From NCBI GenBank assembly GCA_001414485.1, contig LLEY01000041.1, forward strand, positions 248,001 to 312,000: a DNA stretch of 64,000 bases. Direction: 5' to 3'. This document shows, one piece after another, positions 31,600 through 44,069 of this stretch. How positions within the stretch are numbered: the first letter of the stretch is position 1; every line of letters begins with the position of its first letter. The position numbers were made by a program, and so were the translations under genes. Below the pieces are notes generated by a model. That model did no database searches. It saw nothing but the letters and a program-made list of their open reading frames with translations, and was not told the DNA's origin. The stretch is from Calycina herbarum. Its lineage: Eukaryota > Ascomycota > Leotiomycetes > Helotiales > Pezizellaceae.

Positions 31600-34296
31600 T
31601 ATGCAAAAGTAACATATAACCCATTATATTCGTGCTTGGGAGAGATAGGGTGAATATTTTTCCGCGTTCCTTCTTCGATGTCGATTCAAACTTATTAGTT
31701 TATTAACTACTAAAAAGTATAAGTAATATATATAATTAATTAAATAATCTAGACTTATTAGTTTATGAATTAATAAAAATTATAATAAATATATATAATA
31801 AATATAATATTTTAGACTTATTAGTCTATTAAAGTCTATTCTATCTACCTTATATACACGTAGTCTATTACCTCGGTATTACTTATTTTAGAGGTTTAGA
31901 CATTCAAAGCTAGTAGCTGGCGCGTTATAACGCTTTAGCTGAGTTACACAGAGTTCCTTACGAGTCGTAACGCTATAACTGAGTCACACGGCCCTTTGCA
32001 GGGCTAGTCATAAGCGGTATAACTGGCCCTCAGGAGGGTCGGGGGTCGGTTAAATCCGCATGCCCGTGGTGTCGTGGTGAGAGATTGTCGTTGAGAATGG
32101 GGCTAGGCTATACGTCTAGCGATGAATGGTCGGGTTTCAATACCGCTTAGGGCCTACTACTGTAAGACTTCCCAAGCCCTACAGAGAAGTTCTATCAGTC
32201 GGTAATTGATTATTACATCCAAGAATCTAGATTTTGTGGTTCTTGTTGTAGTTTTATCGAAGTTTTTACGACCCTACTAAAATCCGACAAAGCATTAAAA
32301 TCGCTTGTGATTAATCTTTAATTTACGTCGCCGCGATCAACAGGATCGCAGCCACCCAAGGCGTACCCCTACGCAGTTTTGGTCACTTTAAGGAATACGA
32401 AAAATATACTTAAATATAAAAAGTAAGATAGCAACTTGACTAACTACAACACGTATATTCTAGCACAGTCAAACACTCTCTCTCTACCCCCAAAAAAATC
32501 ATGTCGCATTTTGTCTATATAACCTGCCAAAATTCCAATACAATTTAACTCTAGGTAATACAATTCCAGCGTATTAAATAAGTAGTCACTACTCTACTTT
32601 ACTCTACTCTACTCTACTTGAGTACTACGGATCCATTCAGACCGATACTTAGGAGACTCGGGCCTAATATCGGTGTACATTTATAAGCGGGAAGAAAACT
32701 TTTCTATAAATAATTATAAGAAAAGAGGCGAGAGGTATAATTTCTTATCTGATTTTAAAGAGCTACTTACTTTTTACTACTAGAAATCTACCTTTTTAGC
32801 TTATATTTATATATTACTACTATTTATAGACTACTCGATTACTACTCGAGTAGTTGAGTAGTTTGTTAATACGCTGTACAAATCTATACTATGGCTTTCA
32901 AAACAGTGTAAAAGGTAGCTTTCAGAGTAAAAAAAGGTCGTTCGGTACACGAACAATATTATTCCAAAACGAGCAAAATTCAATTACTTCAATATCTAGA
33001 CCCAAGTCAATTAACAAATAAAATAGTATGACTTCTACCACTTATTTACATCTCTCTATTGCACTTTCCTTCTCCGTTTCTAAGTCCTCCCGCCTCCCGC
33101 TATACCCACAATTGCCATTGCAATCACTTTACGATAGCAAGCATTTCTTCTCTTCTACCGTAGAAAATAGGGGAAAAGACAAATCAACGAGTAAGACATC
33201 CAAATGTCACAATAACATCACCTCACCTCACCTCACTTCACTCTACTAAGTACTACCTCACTCCTCACCATAACTCACAAAACATAGCCCTCGCATCAAA
33301 TCACACTCGCATCAAATAATTTCAAAAAAGAAGGCATTTTGCATGCTAAGCACGATCTATGAGGTATACTAGTTAAAAATGCACCGCAATTCAAAACACC
33401 CTCAAAAAAGTTTCTTATCTTTTCCCCATGTCCCCCAACCCTGCTCGCCATCCAAACAACCTCTTACCCCCCAACCTAACCAAAAAGTATTTCCAAGCCA
33501 CCCACCCAGCCAGCCATATAAACAAGAAAAGGAAAATGAGTGCCAAAAAGAAATGAACAAAAATCAAGCGCCCTCCAATCCATACATCCTGACCACCCAC
33601 CCAAATCTTCCCCTGCCCCTGCAAAACATGCGCTACAAGAATTAGACGCAATCTCAACTAACCCGCTAAGAAAAAAGAAAGGCAACGTATATCCTAATTG
33701 TAGGAGAGGTATCCCAGAAGAAAAACAAAAACAAAAATCGCTAAATCGCCAAACAAAAAAAAAATAACCAATTTCAACAATATAACAATAGACCACTACA
33801 ATCCCACCCTCCTTTTTTGAGAGCAGACAAAACCCGACCTTGCGAGCTGGGAAAAAGAACTGCCTCCCTGAACAAAGAATACCATGTATCCAGCCCCGAA
33901 TTCGCCAACCATAACACTCCACGAACCAAATATACTCCCTTCCCCCAAACAGGGCGGTAATTTTTCCCAAAATTGGAAAATACCAAGCGTCAAAGGAAAA
34001 TAATGAAATAAAATGTTAGACAGTTTTCCCTCCCATAAATTGAAAACCCCGAACCATATCCCCGGGGTATGATGATGTGGTGAACCAAGATCTATAATCT
34101 CACGGATCCATTCCTCATGATGGTGTCGGAAAAGTATATGCCCGATCCAATTCATTCGCCATTTTCTTTTTTGCCTCGAATTTTTTAAATTTTTGAAAAT
34201 ATACCGTCTATTTTGCGAGATTGAAGTCCTAGGTGCTGAAAGGTTGTAGTTGAGTAATTAGTGGCAATTCACATGATACGACATGGGTCGATTTGT
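31600..34296. other. AT-rich gene-free region and 3' UTR of the downstream gene
   Basis: 31,670-31,860 consists of TTAGTTTATTAA-like repeats, typical of RIP-degraded DNA. 31,900-32,060 has two related TTATAACGCT/GAGTTACAC blocks. 32,430-33,000 is AT-rich with a CTACT-type simple repeat (32,590-32,620). From about 33,300 to 34,296 the DNA is probably the 3' UTR and terminator side of the minus-strand gene at 34297. Long minus-strand ORFs here (to 34155) have no domain pattern. Confidence 0.45.
32062..32153 (+). repeat. tRNA-like sequence, possible SINE head
   Basis: Begins GCCCGTGGTGTCGTGGTGA (A-box-like) and ends GGTTTCAATACCGCTTAGGGC minus its last base (B-box-like, with GGGC pairing to the opening GCCC). 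A perfect stem GCTAG...CTAGC lies at the variable-arm position. The acceptor stem pairs at only about four positions, so it is not a normal tRNA gene. Confidence 0.3.
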
Positions 34297-36520
34297 TCAG
34301 CTTTTTTGCTTCCTGCGTTTGGTTAGCTTTAAGTACGAATTAGTGTGAATTTGGATGTTAACGGACTTGCCTTTTCCCGACGGCTTGGATGAACCGCCTC
34401 CCAGGAATGAAGATAGAAACCCTTTAGGGGGTGGCTTTTTCTTTTTAGATCCGCCCCCTCTCTCGCTAGGCCCTATTACGATAACAGGATGGCCTCCAGG
34501 GTGACCTTCGCCTCCTCGAAGATGTTCGGGAACAGGAGGCCCATTTCGTCCAGGGGGCCAGGGTCCTGGGGGTGGAGGCGGAGGAGCGTTTGGATTTCCG
34601 CCTCCTCTACGCTCACCACCTGGAGGAACTGGTGGACGGCGAGGATCACCAGCATGCCTACTACGAGGCCGCTCTGGTCCATGGTCACGGTGACCATGCT
34701 GGCCATGGGCTCCGGCGAAGGGGTTACCTGGCTGAGGACCAGGTTCTGGCCTTGGGGGTTCTGGCATGGGCCACATATGCATCGTAATTGACCAGTCTGG
34801 TTCAATCATGGTCTCCCAAACTTGAGGAAGAATAATTTCTCCGTTAGGGCCAATCAGATCATAGTGGCCATCTGCGACATGCGGCCCAATTACCTCCACA
34901 TGGAGAAAAGCCTGCTTGATCAATTCCTCCATTCCCTAAGGTTGCGTTAGTCGACTTTTCACTCCAAAAAATAAGAGTTTTACTTACTGCCCACGTCGCA
35001 CACAAATGAAATGGAAAACTAAATTTCCGACCAACAGCATCCTTGAATCTCAGTGGTTTCTTAGGAGCCTCCGCTGGAGGGGAACCAGCAGCAATCGCCT
35101 TCGCTAGAGCAGCCTCGGCCTCCTTTTTGGCCTTTTCCGCATCTTCAGCAGCAGCTTTCTTCAACTTTTCAGTCTCGGCGGCGGCCTCCTCCTTCAATTT
35201 CTTTGCCTCGGCCGCCGCTTCTTCTTTCAACTTCTTCTGCTCAGCTGCTGCTTGGTCCTTGATATCTTGAAGTTCCTTCGCTGCCTTAGCCTTCGCTGCT
35301 GCCTCGGCCGCTTCTTGCTCTGCTTTCTTTCGATCAGCCTCAACTTGCTTTCGAACATTCTCAGCACCTTGAGCTCGAGCAGCCTTCTTTTCCTCCTCAA
35401 CCTTCTTCTCCCATGCCAATTTCTCATCGGCGAGTTGCTTCTCCAAGGCGGCTTTTTCGTCGGCATTCTTCTTTTCTAACGCCGCCTTGTCTTCTGCGTT
35501 TCTTTTTTCCAGGGCAGCCTTCTCTTCGGCAATCATCTTTTCCCATGATGCCCTTTCTTCGGCAGACTTTTTAGCGGCGGCTGCAGCGGCAATATCAGCA
35601 GCTTCCTTTGCGTTTCTATCTGCAATCTCTTTCCGCGCTTTCTCATAATCAATCTTTTGGGCCTCCATTTGTTGTTGAATTGCCACAAGCTTCTTTTCTG
35701 TCTCGGGATCAGGTACAACCGATGGTTCACTTGGAGGTGGAGGTGGCCATTGAGGGACGTTTGCGTATGGATACATTTGCTGAGGACCCCCAGGCGGGCC
35801 CCCCATATGTGGTGGGTATGGATACGCACCCGGACCCCCATGGCCTTGGAAGGGAGAGTGTTGTTGCTGTGGATATGGCATCATATCATGACTGCCATAC
35901 CCCCCCGGGGCGCCATGATTAGATATGGGGTGATGAGGATGTTGATTAAAGTATCCAGCCCCTGGGGGAGCTGGAGTAGGTTGTGGAGAAAATGGGTTTC
36001 CTTGAGGGGGGGGATATTGGAAGGGGGACTGTTGTCCGTATGGAGTCAACGCCCCTGGGCCTCCTCCGGCAAATGGAGGGGGAGCATATTGACTAGTAGG
36101 AGGCCCAGAGAACGCACTTTGGGCATAGCCTGGCTGAGGTCCCCTGCCACCGAATTGCTGAGGTGGTGCTTGTGGAGCAGGGTAACCTCGGCCATAGCCC
36201 GGGTAGTCCTCTAAGGGGTCCACGCTGGATGGTGGCGCCGGCGCAGGGTGCCGATGAACGCGAGATACTGCTGGCCTGCGACTTGCTGGTTTTTCAGTAG
36301 TGGTATGCCGTCGTGTAGGTCTTGGAGCAGGTGGGCGACTTTCGCTTTGCCTGTATCGCGGGCCTGATCTTGGACGAGATGCTGGACGAGAGGCAGATTC
36401 TGATGGAGAAATGACTTCGTCAGCGTCGTATAGTTCCCAAGACTCGTCTTCGTCCGAATAGTGAGAAGGAACTGAAATTTGGTTAGCTGAAAAAATGTCT
36501 AATGTGTAATCAGGCGGCAT
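34297..36520 (-). CDS. Ubiquitin-like-domain protein with coiled coil
   Basis: Two certain exons: 36520-34988 and 34935-34297 (intron donor GTAAGT, phase 0). Order of parts: Ser/Pro/Arg-rich N-terminus, Pro/Gly/Gln-rich segment (about 90-280), a long Ala/Lys/Glu coiled coil (EKRNAEDKAALEKKN and similar, about 290-480), then KPLRFKDAVGRKFSFPFHLC joined to GMEELIKQAFLHVEVIGPHV and ILPQVWETMIEPDW, a ubiquitin-like fold common in ascomycete proteins of unknown function. The tail is Pro/Gly-rich. The ATG at 36520 may lie inside an intron: just upstream an exon-like stretch (ADSYTDEEGSGVR) ends at a GTATGT donor that could splice to VPSHYSDEDE. Near the stop a GC-AG intron (34370-34313, branch GCTAACC) would change the end to GKRKQKS. 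Confidence 0.75.
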
Positions 36521-36649
36521 TGATTGAACATACCTCGAACGCCGGAACCCTCTTCGTCCGTATAAGAATCCGCGGATCGAGATGTTGAGCGAGATGAGCT
36601 GTTAGATGCGGATTGTTGTGAGTTGGACTAATTGAATGGTCAGCAGACG

Positions 36650-39159
36650 ATTATACCGAGAGTAAACAAAGATCGCGAGAAGGAATGGGAAAAAATAGGC
36701 CAACGGGAAGATTCTGAGAGCTTCAAAAGATAAGACGACTTCGCCCAACTTAAACAAACATAGGGCTGTAGGAGGGTCAAGGCCGTTCCTGTCTCCGCAA
36801 CAAGAGCTGGGCGAGATTGACTCTCCTCTACCCCTCAATTTTCCGTCGCAATGCGCCTTGGAGCAACAATGTCGCCACAAGGGCGTCCTGCGCTCATGAG
36901 GAAGTGGTTCCCAGGGTTTGAATGTGTATTATGGGAGCAAAGAGCGAATTGCGCATACCTCGATCGTAATAGTTGTGCTGCAAAGGCGGGGAAAATTAGC
37001 AAGAGTTTTACGCGGTGGAAAGGACCAATGGTTCAAGTGGAGGACTTACGGCATTGGAAATCCTCTTATTCAAGGATATTATCTCTCAGTCACGACTTTC
37101 TACCTGAGAAAGAGTCGTGCGAGGATAATCCTAAGTTTTATATGAGAGGTAGGATGCAAGGGCAATGCTCCCTTGAAGAAAATGGCGGTCGCAAACTCTC
37201 GGTGAAATTCGGACTTGCGACTCGGTGATGGATTGAGCTCTTGGGCCGCAGAAAATATGGAGAGATAATTGTGGATCGTGGAGAAGCGACGTTGGGTAGA
37301 GTTGTGTGAGACGGGTTATGAGTGACGGTAGTCGTTGTTGTGGAATGGGAATGGAGAGTACTGGTACTGGTGATACTTGGGGTTGTTGATGGCTGATTTG
37401 CGCTCGAGAGCGAAGGGTGGGAAAGCGGCAGTTGAAAGCCTGGTGAGGGCGATGGGGCGTCCGCAGAGGTATTCAGGTGGAGTAGACACCACTCTGCGAC
37501 TCAGAGTGAGGCTCTCGTGGAGCGGGCGTCGTGGTGGAGTGAGGGTGTTTTTGAATTGAAGATGTCGGGTTCTGGCGAAATCTGACCTGAGTGGGGTTAG
37601 AGCGGTGCGGCACGAGGAGGCGAAAGCCCAGAATGCTATGTTTGGCCTGACGGGGTTGCCTGACAACCTGAGAAACCCCGCTGCGGGAGAGACGTTTAAA
37701 CAAGAAAGACGATCGCTCGGCTCGCCTGAAGACCAGATCCTGACTGACATGAAGCCTCTCTCCGCATTTCGGTCTGCACTTGCGGGATCACCCAGGGCAT
37801 GCTTGCAGAGGGTAACAAGGTCGTCAAGAAGGGAGGCAGGGCCATCAAACGAGTGCTGGAAAGCATGGAGCAGAGGAGAAATTTGGAGATGTTCAGGGGG
37901 AATTCACATACCTTGCCTCAAGTGTTTAGGAGACGAGGGGTTGATTCTGAAAAAGAATCTGAAACGTCTCGGCTGATATGGGATTTGGCTTTCAAATATG
38001 GCCGGGTGGAGGGGTGATAACAAATAATGTTAATGTCCCAGGAAGTTGAAAGACGATGTCAATATTCCAAATGTGGTGGGGATATGTGCAAAAGGCGGCG
38101 GGCGTGAGGTTGTTGATGATTTATGTGTCTTGCCGAATCCTGATTTTGCAGGATGGTGGGGGTTGTAATAGTGTGTGGTTTCTAGAGCGATAGCGTTGCA
38201 TGATCAAAGCAATCTTCAACAGGTGGCACGACAGCGAAGAATCGACTGCACTCGACTCGGGTCGACAGGGTAACTAGGCTGACAAGCGGGCTCACGGTTG
38301 TGAGGCGAAGAGCGAAAAGGGGGAGGGATGCACGAATGCAGATGAGATGCAGCAAAAGCAGTCAGTCAGTCAGAGGATATTGGCGACGGGGACTCGTAAG
38401 TGGGAGCGGAAGATGTAACGGAGGCGGCAGAAAAACAATGCCTTGGATATGCACTGGTCACAACAGGAAGAGTAAGAGGATTTGTAAAAGTGATAGCCTG
38501 ATTACCCCCTCCGGGATCAATATACTTATACACATACACACATACACACATACACCTCGACCGCTGCGTTTGTCTGCTTGAGGCCGAGTAGAGTAACAAC
38601 GAAACGTGCTCCACAGCTGGAAAAAAAAGAGTCATCCCAGGATGAACCAGGTCACCACACGAGATCCGAACCAGCGTGCTGTCCTTCAGCCGCCAAAAAT
38701 ATCAACCCTCGCCGTCGCATTCCATCTAATTATCGTTGACCGCCGTGAGATGGGGTAACATCGTGGAGAATCTCCTTCGTGTGTCGACCTGAGCCGACCC
38801 ACTGCTGCCCGAAGCAAGCAACCCAAGCAACCCAACCGGCCTACCACAGCAAAATGATGTACATGAGATCCCGTGATTGGTTCCAATTCCTCCAAAGGCT
38901 ACCTGTCGTGTTGGGCCACGATCAACTGCGGGCAGGACCATGACAGGGAAAAGGAAAGGTCGACGTCGTTCCGCATCAGAGGCCGCCTTGAGGAATGGGG
39001 GGATTAGAAAAAAGTGACAATCCAAGGACGCCCATCTTGCCACAAGTTCCAGAAGCTTCCCCTGAAATTTGGTACTGGTGTTCGAAGGATCCATCGCGTT
39101 AAACGAGATATAATTGTGCCTTGCATGCTCACACCATGAACCACACGCCAGTCTACATT
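36650..39159. other. 2.5-kb gene-free region
   Basis: Upstream side of the ubiquitin-like-domain gene, probably including its 5' UTR, an intron and promoter. Several ORFs of 90-170 codons occur on both strands but overlap each other and lack domain patterns. A (CATACACA)n repeat lies at 38,525-38,555. Nothing else is supported. Confidence 0.45.
38525..38555 (+). repeat. (CATACACA)n microsatellite
   Basis: Tandem CATACACA units. Confidence 0.8.
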
Positions 39160-40299
39160 TTATCGTGTGATTGGTTTCGAGTCTCGATTGAGCAATTCTT
39201 GAGCGGCAATAATGTCGGATTGGTCGTAACCACCCCAACCAGATTCCCCACTGGCGTTTCGTCTTACTATCTCAGACAGTTTTGCTGTCGCCAACTCATT
39301 CAAGCTTTCCACTGTTTTCAAATTTGGTGGAGGAAGTCCGGTATCTGTTTTTGATTGACGGGAGTTTTGCGAGAGTGTAGTCAGAAGGCGACTGGTGGTC
39401 TATGATTGGTTAGTATACCCGTACATCCAGGACATATTACCTCAGATACACACCACTTTCAAACCGTAATAACCACGTAGATAATCGTCACATAATTCAA
39501 CACTCCTACAGAACCGTCGCATTGATTCCGAAAGACTCTTGTCTGCACCGCCTTCATTGCTAGAAGCCGCCACGTACAAGACTTCGCCCAGCCGAGCATG
39601 CATCTATATTTGGTCAGAGATTGAGTATGCGACACGGTGACAATTGGATGGGAACCTACGTTCCAGGCATTGGGAGTGATCAACAACACCTCCTCCAATG
39701 CAAAGACAGCTTGGGAGTACATTCCCTGGGATAAATATAAATCTGACAGCTCTGCCCATGCTTCGGCATCCGTCGGGGAGGCATCGAGGAGTTCATTAAG
39801 AGCTGTGATGGACTCAGGGATCTTCTTGAGAATTCGGAGGAGTGCGATTCGACGCTTGGTGACAGGCTGACCGAGTTAGCAAGCCTTTCAACTGACACGA
39901 CAGGTCGTGGGGGCTACACACCATATTGCTAGAGTCGTGGGCTAGGATTTTCTCGTACTCCTCCAGCACCTTCTTCAAGGCGGCGTCATCTTCCGCTGTA
40001 GCTTCCTGGAAGAGGCCCCTCAATGCCATCAGCCGTTCATTCGCAGCGCCAAAGCGTTCCGTCAGCCTTTCCAAACATAGATGAGCCGACAGCTCGTCGC
40101 CGGTTCGCAGACAGGAAAGCATGAGGTTCTCGTAGGTTGTCCATAATTCCGGTGATTCGGCAGCCGACCAGAGTGAGCTGATGGAATAGGGGGAGATGGC
40201 AGAAGGCGTGCTACGAAGCAATGCTGGAGCTTGCTGGGACAACTGCAGAGCTACCGTGGGTGGGAGATGCGCCGGAGGATGTAGTAAGGAGGAAGTCAT
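39160..40299 (-). CDS. emc2: ER membrane protein complex subunit 2 (TPR protein)
   Basis: Four exons (40299-39922, 39866-39660, 39603-39454, 39399-39160) give 324 aa, close to the usual EMC2 length. Introns are 54-56 nt: donors GTGTGT, GTAGGT, GTGTGT; branch sites GCTAAC, CTGAC and ACTAAC. The TPR core reads KRRIALLRILKKIPESITAL, DAEAWAELSDLYLSQGMYSQA and FALEEVLLITPNAWN, then MHARLGEVLYVAAS, the most conserved EMC2 stretch. EMC2 is the cytosolic scaffold subunit of the EMC, which inserts tail-anchored and multi-spanning proteins into the ER. The C-terminal exon is less conserved and ends NRDSKPITR. It is divergent from the AP-3 delta gene. Confidence 0.93.
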
Positions 40300-40755
40300 C
40301 GTGAAGTCGGTAAGAGGTAGAAGCCAAAGTAAAGGCTAGTGCTGCGATTGCAAGATGTCGCGCGTAGTTGAAATTAACGAATTGCTATTGTACAAAGTGA
40401 GCGTTGAAGGTGGATGGTGGTTTCTGGAGGACACAAAGAGTGGAGTTGAGGGAGGCCAGTCGTAACGAGTAAAGCTCTCCGGGTACTAGTACAAGTAGTT
40501 AAGGTTACCTAAGCGCGGCGCTGCTGCCGTTGCTCACCCGCATGGTGGGGGAATGATTTTGGAGAGCATCACATTCACCACCATGCGACCTTGAAATCGA
40601 CCGATGTCGTCGCATAGAGAGGATTTACTTACGCGACATTCGAGTACCCGTACCATGTTTTTCGAGTGTCTTTAACGCCCCTTCCCACTCACTGGTCTTT
40701 CTGCCGTGCTACTTACTGCCCAAAAAGAAGATCTTGGTTGAACCAACTCGTCACC
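40300..40755. promoter_or_regulatory. Divergent promoter region, EMC2 and AP-3 delta genes
   Basis: 456 bp between start sites. It contains a short upstream ORF at 40653 (ATGTTTTTCGAG..., six codons) ahead of the proposed AP-3 delta start. No other element was identified. Confidence 0.5.
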
Positions 40756-43700
40756 ATGTGTGCCTCTCCCCAAAGCCAGCACCGAGACGCTCCCTCTGAT
40801 AATTATATGGCAGGTTTGAGAAGTCTCTCTACGACCTCATTCGAGGCTTGCGGAATCACAAGGGAAACGAGAAAGAATATATTCAGAACAGTTTGAAAGA
40901 ATGCCGGGCAGAGATCAAGGGGCAGGACATGGGTTTGTTGCTGGAATCCCGTTGGACTAAAACGAAGACTGATGGATTTGGATAGACCTCAAGGCCACTG
41001 CCCTCCTGAAGCTGGTATATCTAGAGATGTTTGGTCATGATATGTCATGGGCGTCCTTCCACGTCCTCGAGGTCATGTCCTCCCCCAAATATCCGCAGAA
41101 ACGAATTGGATACCTGGGAGCTGTACAAAGTTTTAGGCCGGATACTGAGGTTCTGATGTTGGCGACAAACCTGCTGAAGAAGGTAGCGACCCTGAGCAAA
41201 TAGGGGGGGAGTCTTTGCTAAGAATGAATTAGGATTTGACTTCGACCTCCCCAATCACCATGTCCCTTCCCATTATCACCCTACCTCATATAATCACTCC
41301 GCCTTTGGCACTTTCAGTTCTTTCCGACCTCCTACCACGATTAACCCATTCACATCCTACATTACGGAAGAAGACAATAGTGACTCTGTATCGACTTGCT
41401 CTTGTATACCCCGAGACTCTAAGGCCCGCTTGGCCCAAAATCAAGGAACGACTGATGGATGAGAATGAGGATCCAAGCGTGACAGCTGCAATTGTAAATG
41501 TGGTTTGTGAATTAGGATGGCGGCGGCCTCACGACTTCTTACCCCTGGCCCCAAGGCTGTTCGAGCTTCTGGTGGACAGTGGCAATAATTGGATGGCAAT
41601 TAAGTTGATCAAGCTAGTTAGTAAATAACAGCATTGATACCGTGATATCTGCTAACTCATCTAGTTTGCAACTCTTACACCCTTGGAACCACGACTGGTT
41701 AAAAAGCTACTACCCCCTTTGACTTCCATCATCCGTACAACTCCCGCAATGTCGTTACTATACGAATGCATAAATGGAATTATTCAGGGTGGAATTTTGG
41801 GAAGCAGTGATGAGTCCGCAGGTGGTGAGGAAATAGCAACATTATGCGTGAGCAAGCTTCGTGGAATGATTATGGTCGAAGGCGATCCAAATTGTGAGTT
41901 TATTACTTTTGATTTACATCTGATTGCTAACACTCCCAAGTGAAATACGTTGCGTTGCTTGCATTCAACAAAATTGTTACAACGCATCCTTTCCTTGTTG
42001 CTCAACAGGAAGATGTGATTATGGACTGTCTTGATAGTCCGGATATTTCCATCCGATTGCGGGCTTTGGATTTAGTGGTTGGCATGGTTAGCAGTGAAAA
42101 CCTGATGTCAATCGTCGGTCGACTAATGCGCCAATTACGAACCTCTCAGTCAGCAACAACCGAAGTGCTCAACCAGAGACACTCCGCGGGGGTAATTGAA
42201 CCAGCAGCAGATTCAGATGACGAGAGTCCAGAAACGGCAATCAGACCTGACCGAGGAGCTGAAGAACCTCTTCTTCCTGACGACTACAAGACTGATGTCA
42301 TTAGTCGAATACTTGAGATGTGCTCCAGCAACAATTACGGAAATCTTGAAGATTTCGATTGGTATATTGATGTACTAATTCAGCTAATTCGCACCGCGCC
42401 CGTCCCAAGATCCAGCTTCTTAATAGAGGAGTCCCAGTCGTGGGCCAAAGACAGTTCAGACGTGTCTGGAAAAATTGGAGACGAGTTGCGAAATGTTGCC
42501 GTCAAAGTCAAAGCTATCCGACCACCGGCAACAAGAGCAGCTGAATCGATTTTGATATCGATGTATAATGATAGTTCATCATCACTTACCCCAGCAAGCG
42601 GTGCTCTGCGGCCATTATCATGGGTTGTTGGGGAATATGCAATCCATCTGGAGTCACCAGACGGAGCGTTGACTGCCCTTCTTCATATAACGAGAAGTTC
42701 AGCGCCATCGCATGGGTTAGTTGTATATTTGCAAACTTTACCCAAGATATTTGCCCTGATTGCCGGGGAGGATCAATTAGGATGGACTCCTGAACGGAAG
42801 ACCATGGTCTCTCTCCTCATGGCTCGCATCATTCACACTTTGGAGCCCTTAGCTATGCATCCGGATCTTGAGGTACAAGAAAGAGCAGTTGAATTTGCTG
42901 AACTTTTAAAATTAGCCGCAGAAGCATCGGCTGGACAGGATGCATCCTCTGATGATATAGGACAGGATGCACCACTACTTCTCACGCAAGCTATTCCATC
43001 CCTATTCTCCGGCCAAGAATTGAACTCGGTAGCGGTTGGGGCACAGCGAAACGTGCCGTTACCAACTGGTCTGGATTTGGATGAACCGATTAATGCAAAT
43101 CTCAGCAATCTTCTTCGCGCTGTGGAGGCAGCAGCACTGGATCAACCGGACGAAGACGAGTTCGAGACTTACTACCACAAAGCACCCCCTTCGGTACCAA
43201 ACGCGTCACAACCCGCAGTCAACCGTCTGGGGGCAGCTCCTGAAGAAATAGTGAGCTCTTATCAACAAGGAGGTGAGGAAAGTTATTTGGATTCAGATAT
43301 TGTGGCTCGCAGACGCGCAGAGCGACTGGAGAGAAACAAAGATGACCCATTCTACATTGCCCCAATAGAAAGTTCGGGCACATCGACACCTCTACATAAT
43401 ATTCTTCAAAGCAACAATGGTCCTGATTTGGATCTCGATGCAATACCTATCATGCAGCTAGATTTTGACAAGGCAGATAAAGCTATGACTGGACACGCAT
43501 CAAAGAAAGCCAAAATTCCCAAATCACGTCAACGGATACACATAGCAGCAGATGAAACTTTGGGGAGCGGGACCTCGACACCACGAAATGATGACTCGGA
43601 GAATAGCCTTGAAGGGGCCCAGAGACTCAAATCCAAGGGGAAACAGTCCCTCCTTCAGGTGGACTCCAGCCACATTGGCGCATTCTCCCTCGAGGGTGAT

Positions 43701-44069
43701 GGGTCAGACACTGGTATTGACTTTGAGCGCCAACAACGCGAGGAGGCGGAAATGGCCAAAGCAATGCGAGAAGTAGAAAGGTTACGATTGGAGATGCAGA
43801 GAGCGAATGAGCGAATACAGGCTGCACAGGGTGTGTCTCTTGAGGGCACTGTTGTAAAAAAGAAGAAGAAAAAGGCGAAAGCTACTGAAGGGGAGGCTAC
43901 TACTGTGGTAAAGAAGAAGAAACCAAAGAAGGCAGTGATTGATGAGGGTCAAGGGGAATCTTCTATGACGACCGAAGTCGTCAAGCCAAAGAAGAAGAAA
44001 AGGGTCAAGGTTGAGGAGGGGCAGAATGAACCTCAGGATGTGTCTTTCAGTCCTGAGGAGCAAGCATAG
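40756..44069 (+). CDS. apl5: AP-3 complex subunit delta
   Basis: Six exons (40756-40757, 40814-40932, 40986-41182, 41233-41616, 41665-41893, 41941-44069) give 1019 aa. The N-terminus FEKSLYDLIRGLRNHKGNE plus KEYIQNSLKECRAEIKGQDM is the hallmark of AP-3 delta, followed by the adaptin HEAT array (DLKATALLKLVYLEMFGHDM, LKYVALLAFNKIVTTHPFLV). Five introns of 47-56 nt keep phase. AP-3 buds vesicles from Golgi or endosomes to the vacuole. The C-terminal part carries acidic, coiled-coil (EEAEMAKAMREVERLRLEMQ) and polybasic KKKKKKAK stretches. The start is unusual: the exon with the conserved FEKSLYD begins with G after an acceptor. The best donor is in CACCAT|GTGTGC, so intron 1 (40758-40813) would split the ATG as AT|G. 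Starting at 40653 with a longer first intron is the alternative. Confidence 0.9.

Noticed and set aside
33476..34155. Minus-strand ORFs of 119 and 164 codons rich in Phe, Trp and Gly
   Set aside because: They overlap each other in different frames, have no domain pattern and lie in the likely 3' UTR of the gene at 34297.
36851..37228. Plus-strand ORF of 125 codons
   Set aside because: No domain, no splice signals, upstream of a minus-strand gene; looks accidental.
37316..37750. Minus-strand ORF of 144 codons resembling a mitochondrial presequence protein
   Set aside because: Overlapping plus-strand ORFs are equally long; no recognisable family; probably chance in GC-balanced spacer.
38726..39238. 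Minus-strand ORF of 170 codons next to EMC2
   Set aside because: It overlaps the last EMC2 exon in another frame and has no protein-family features.
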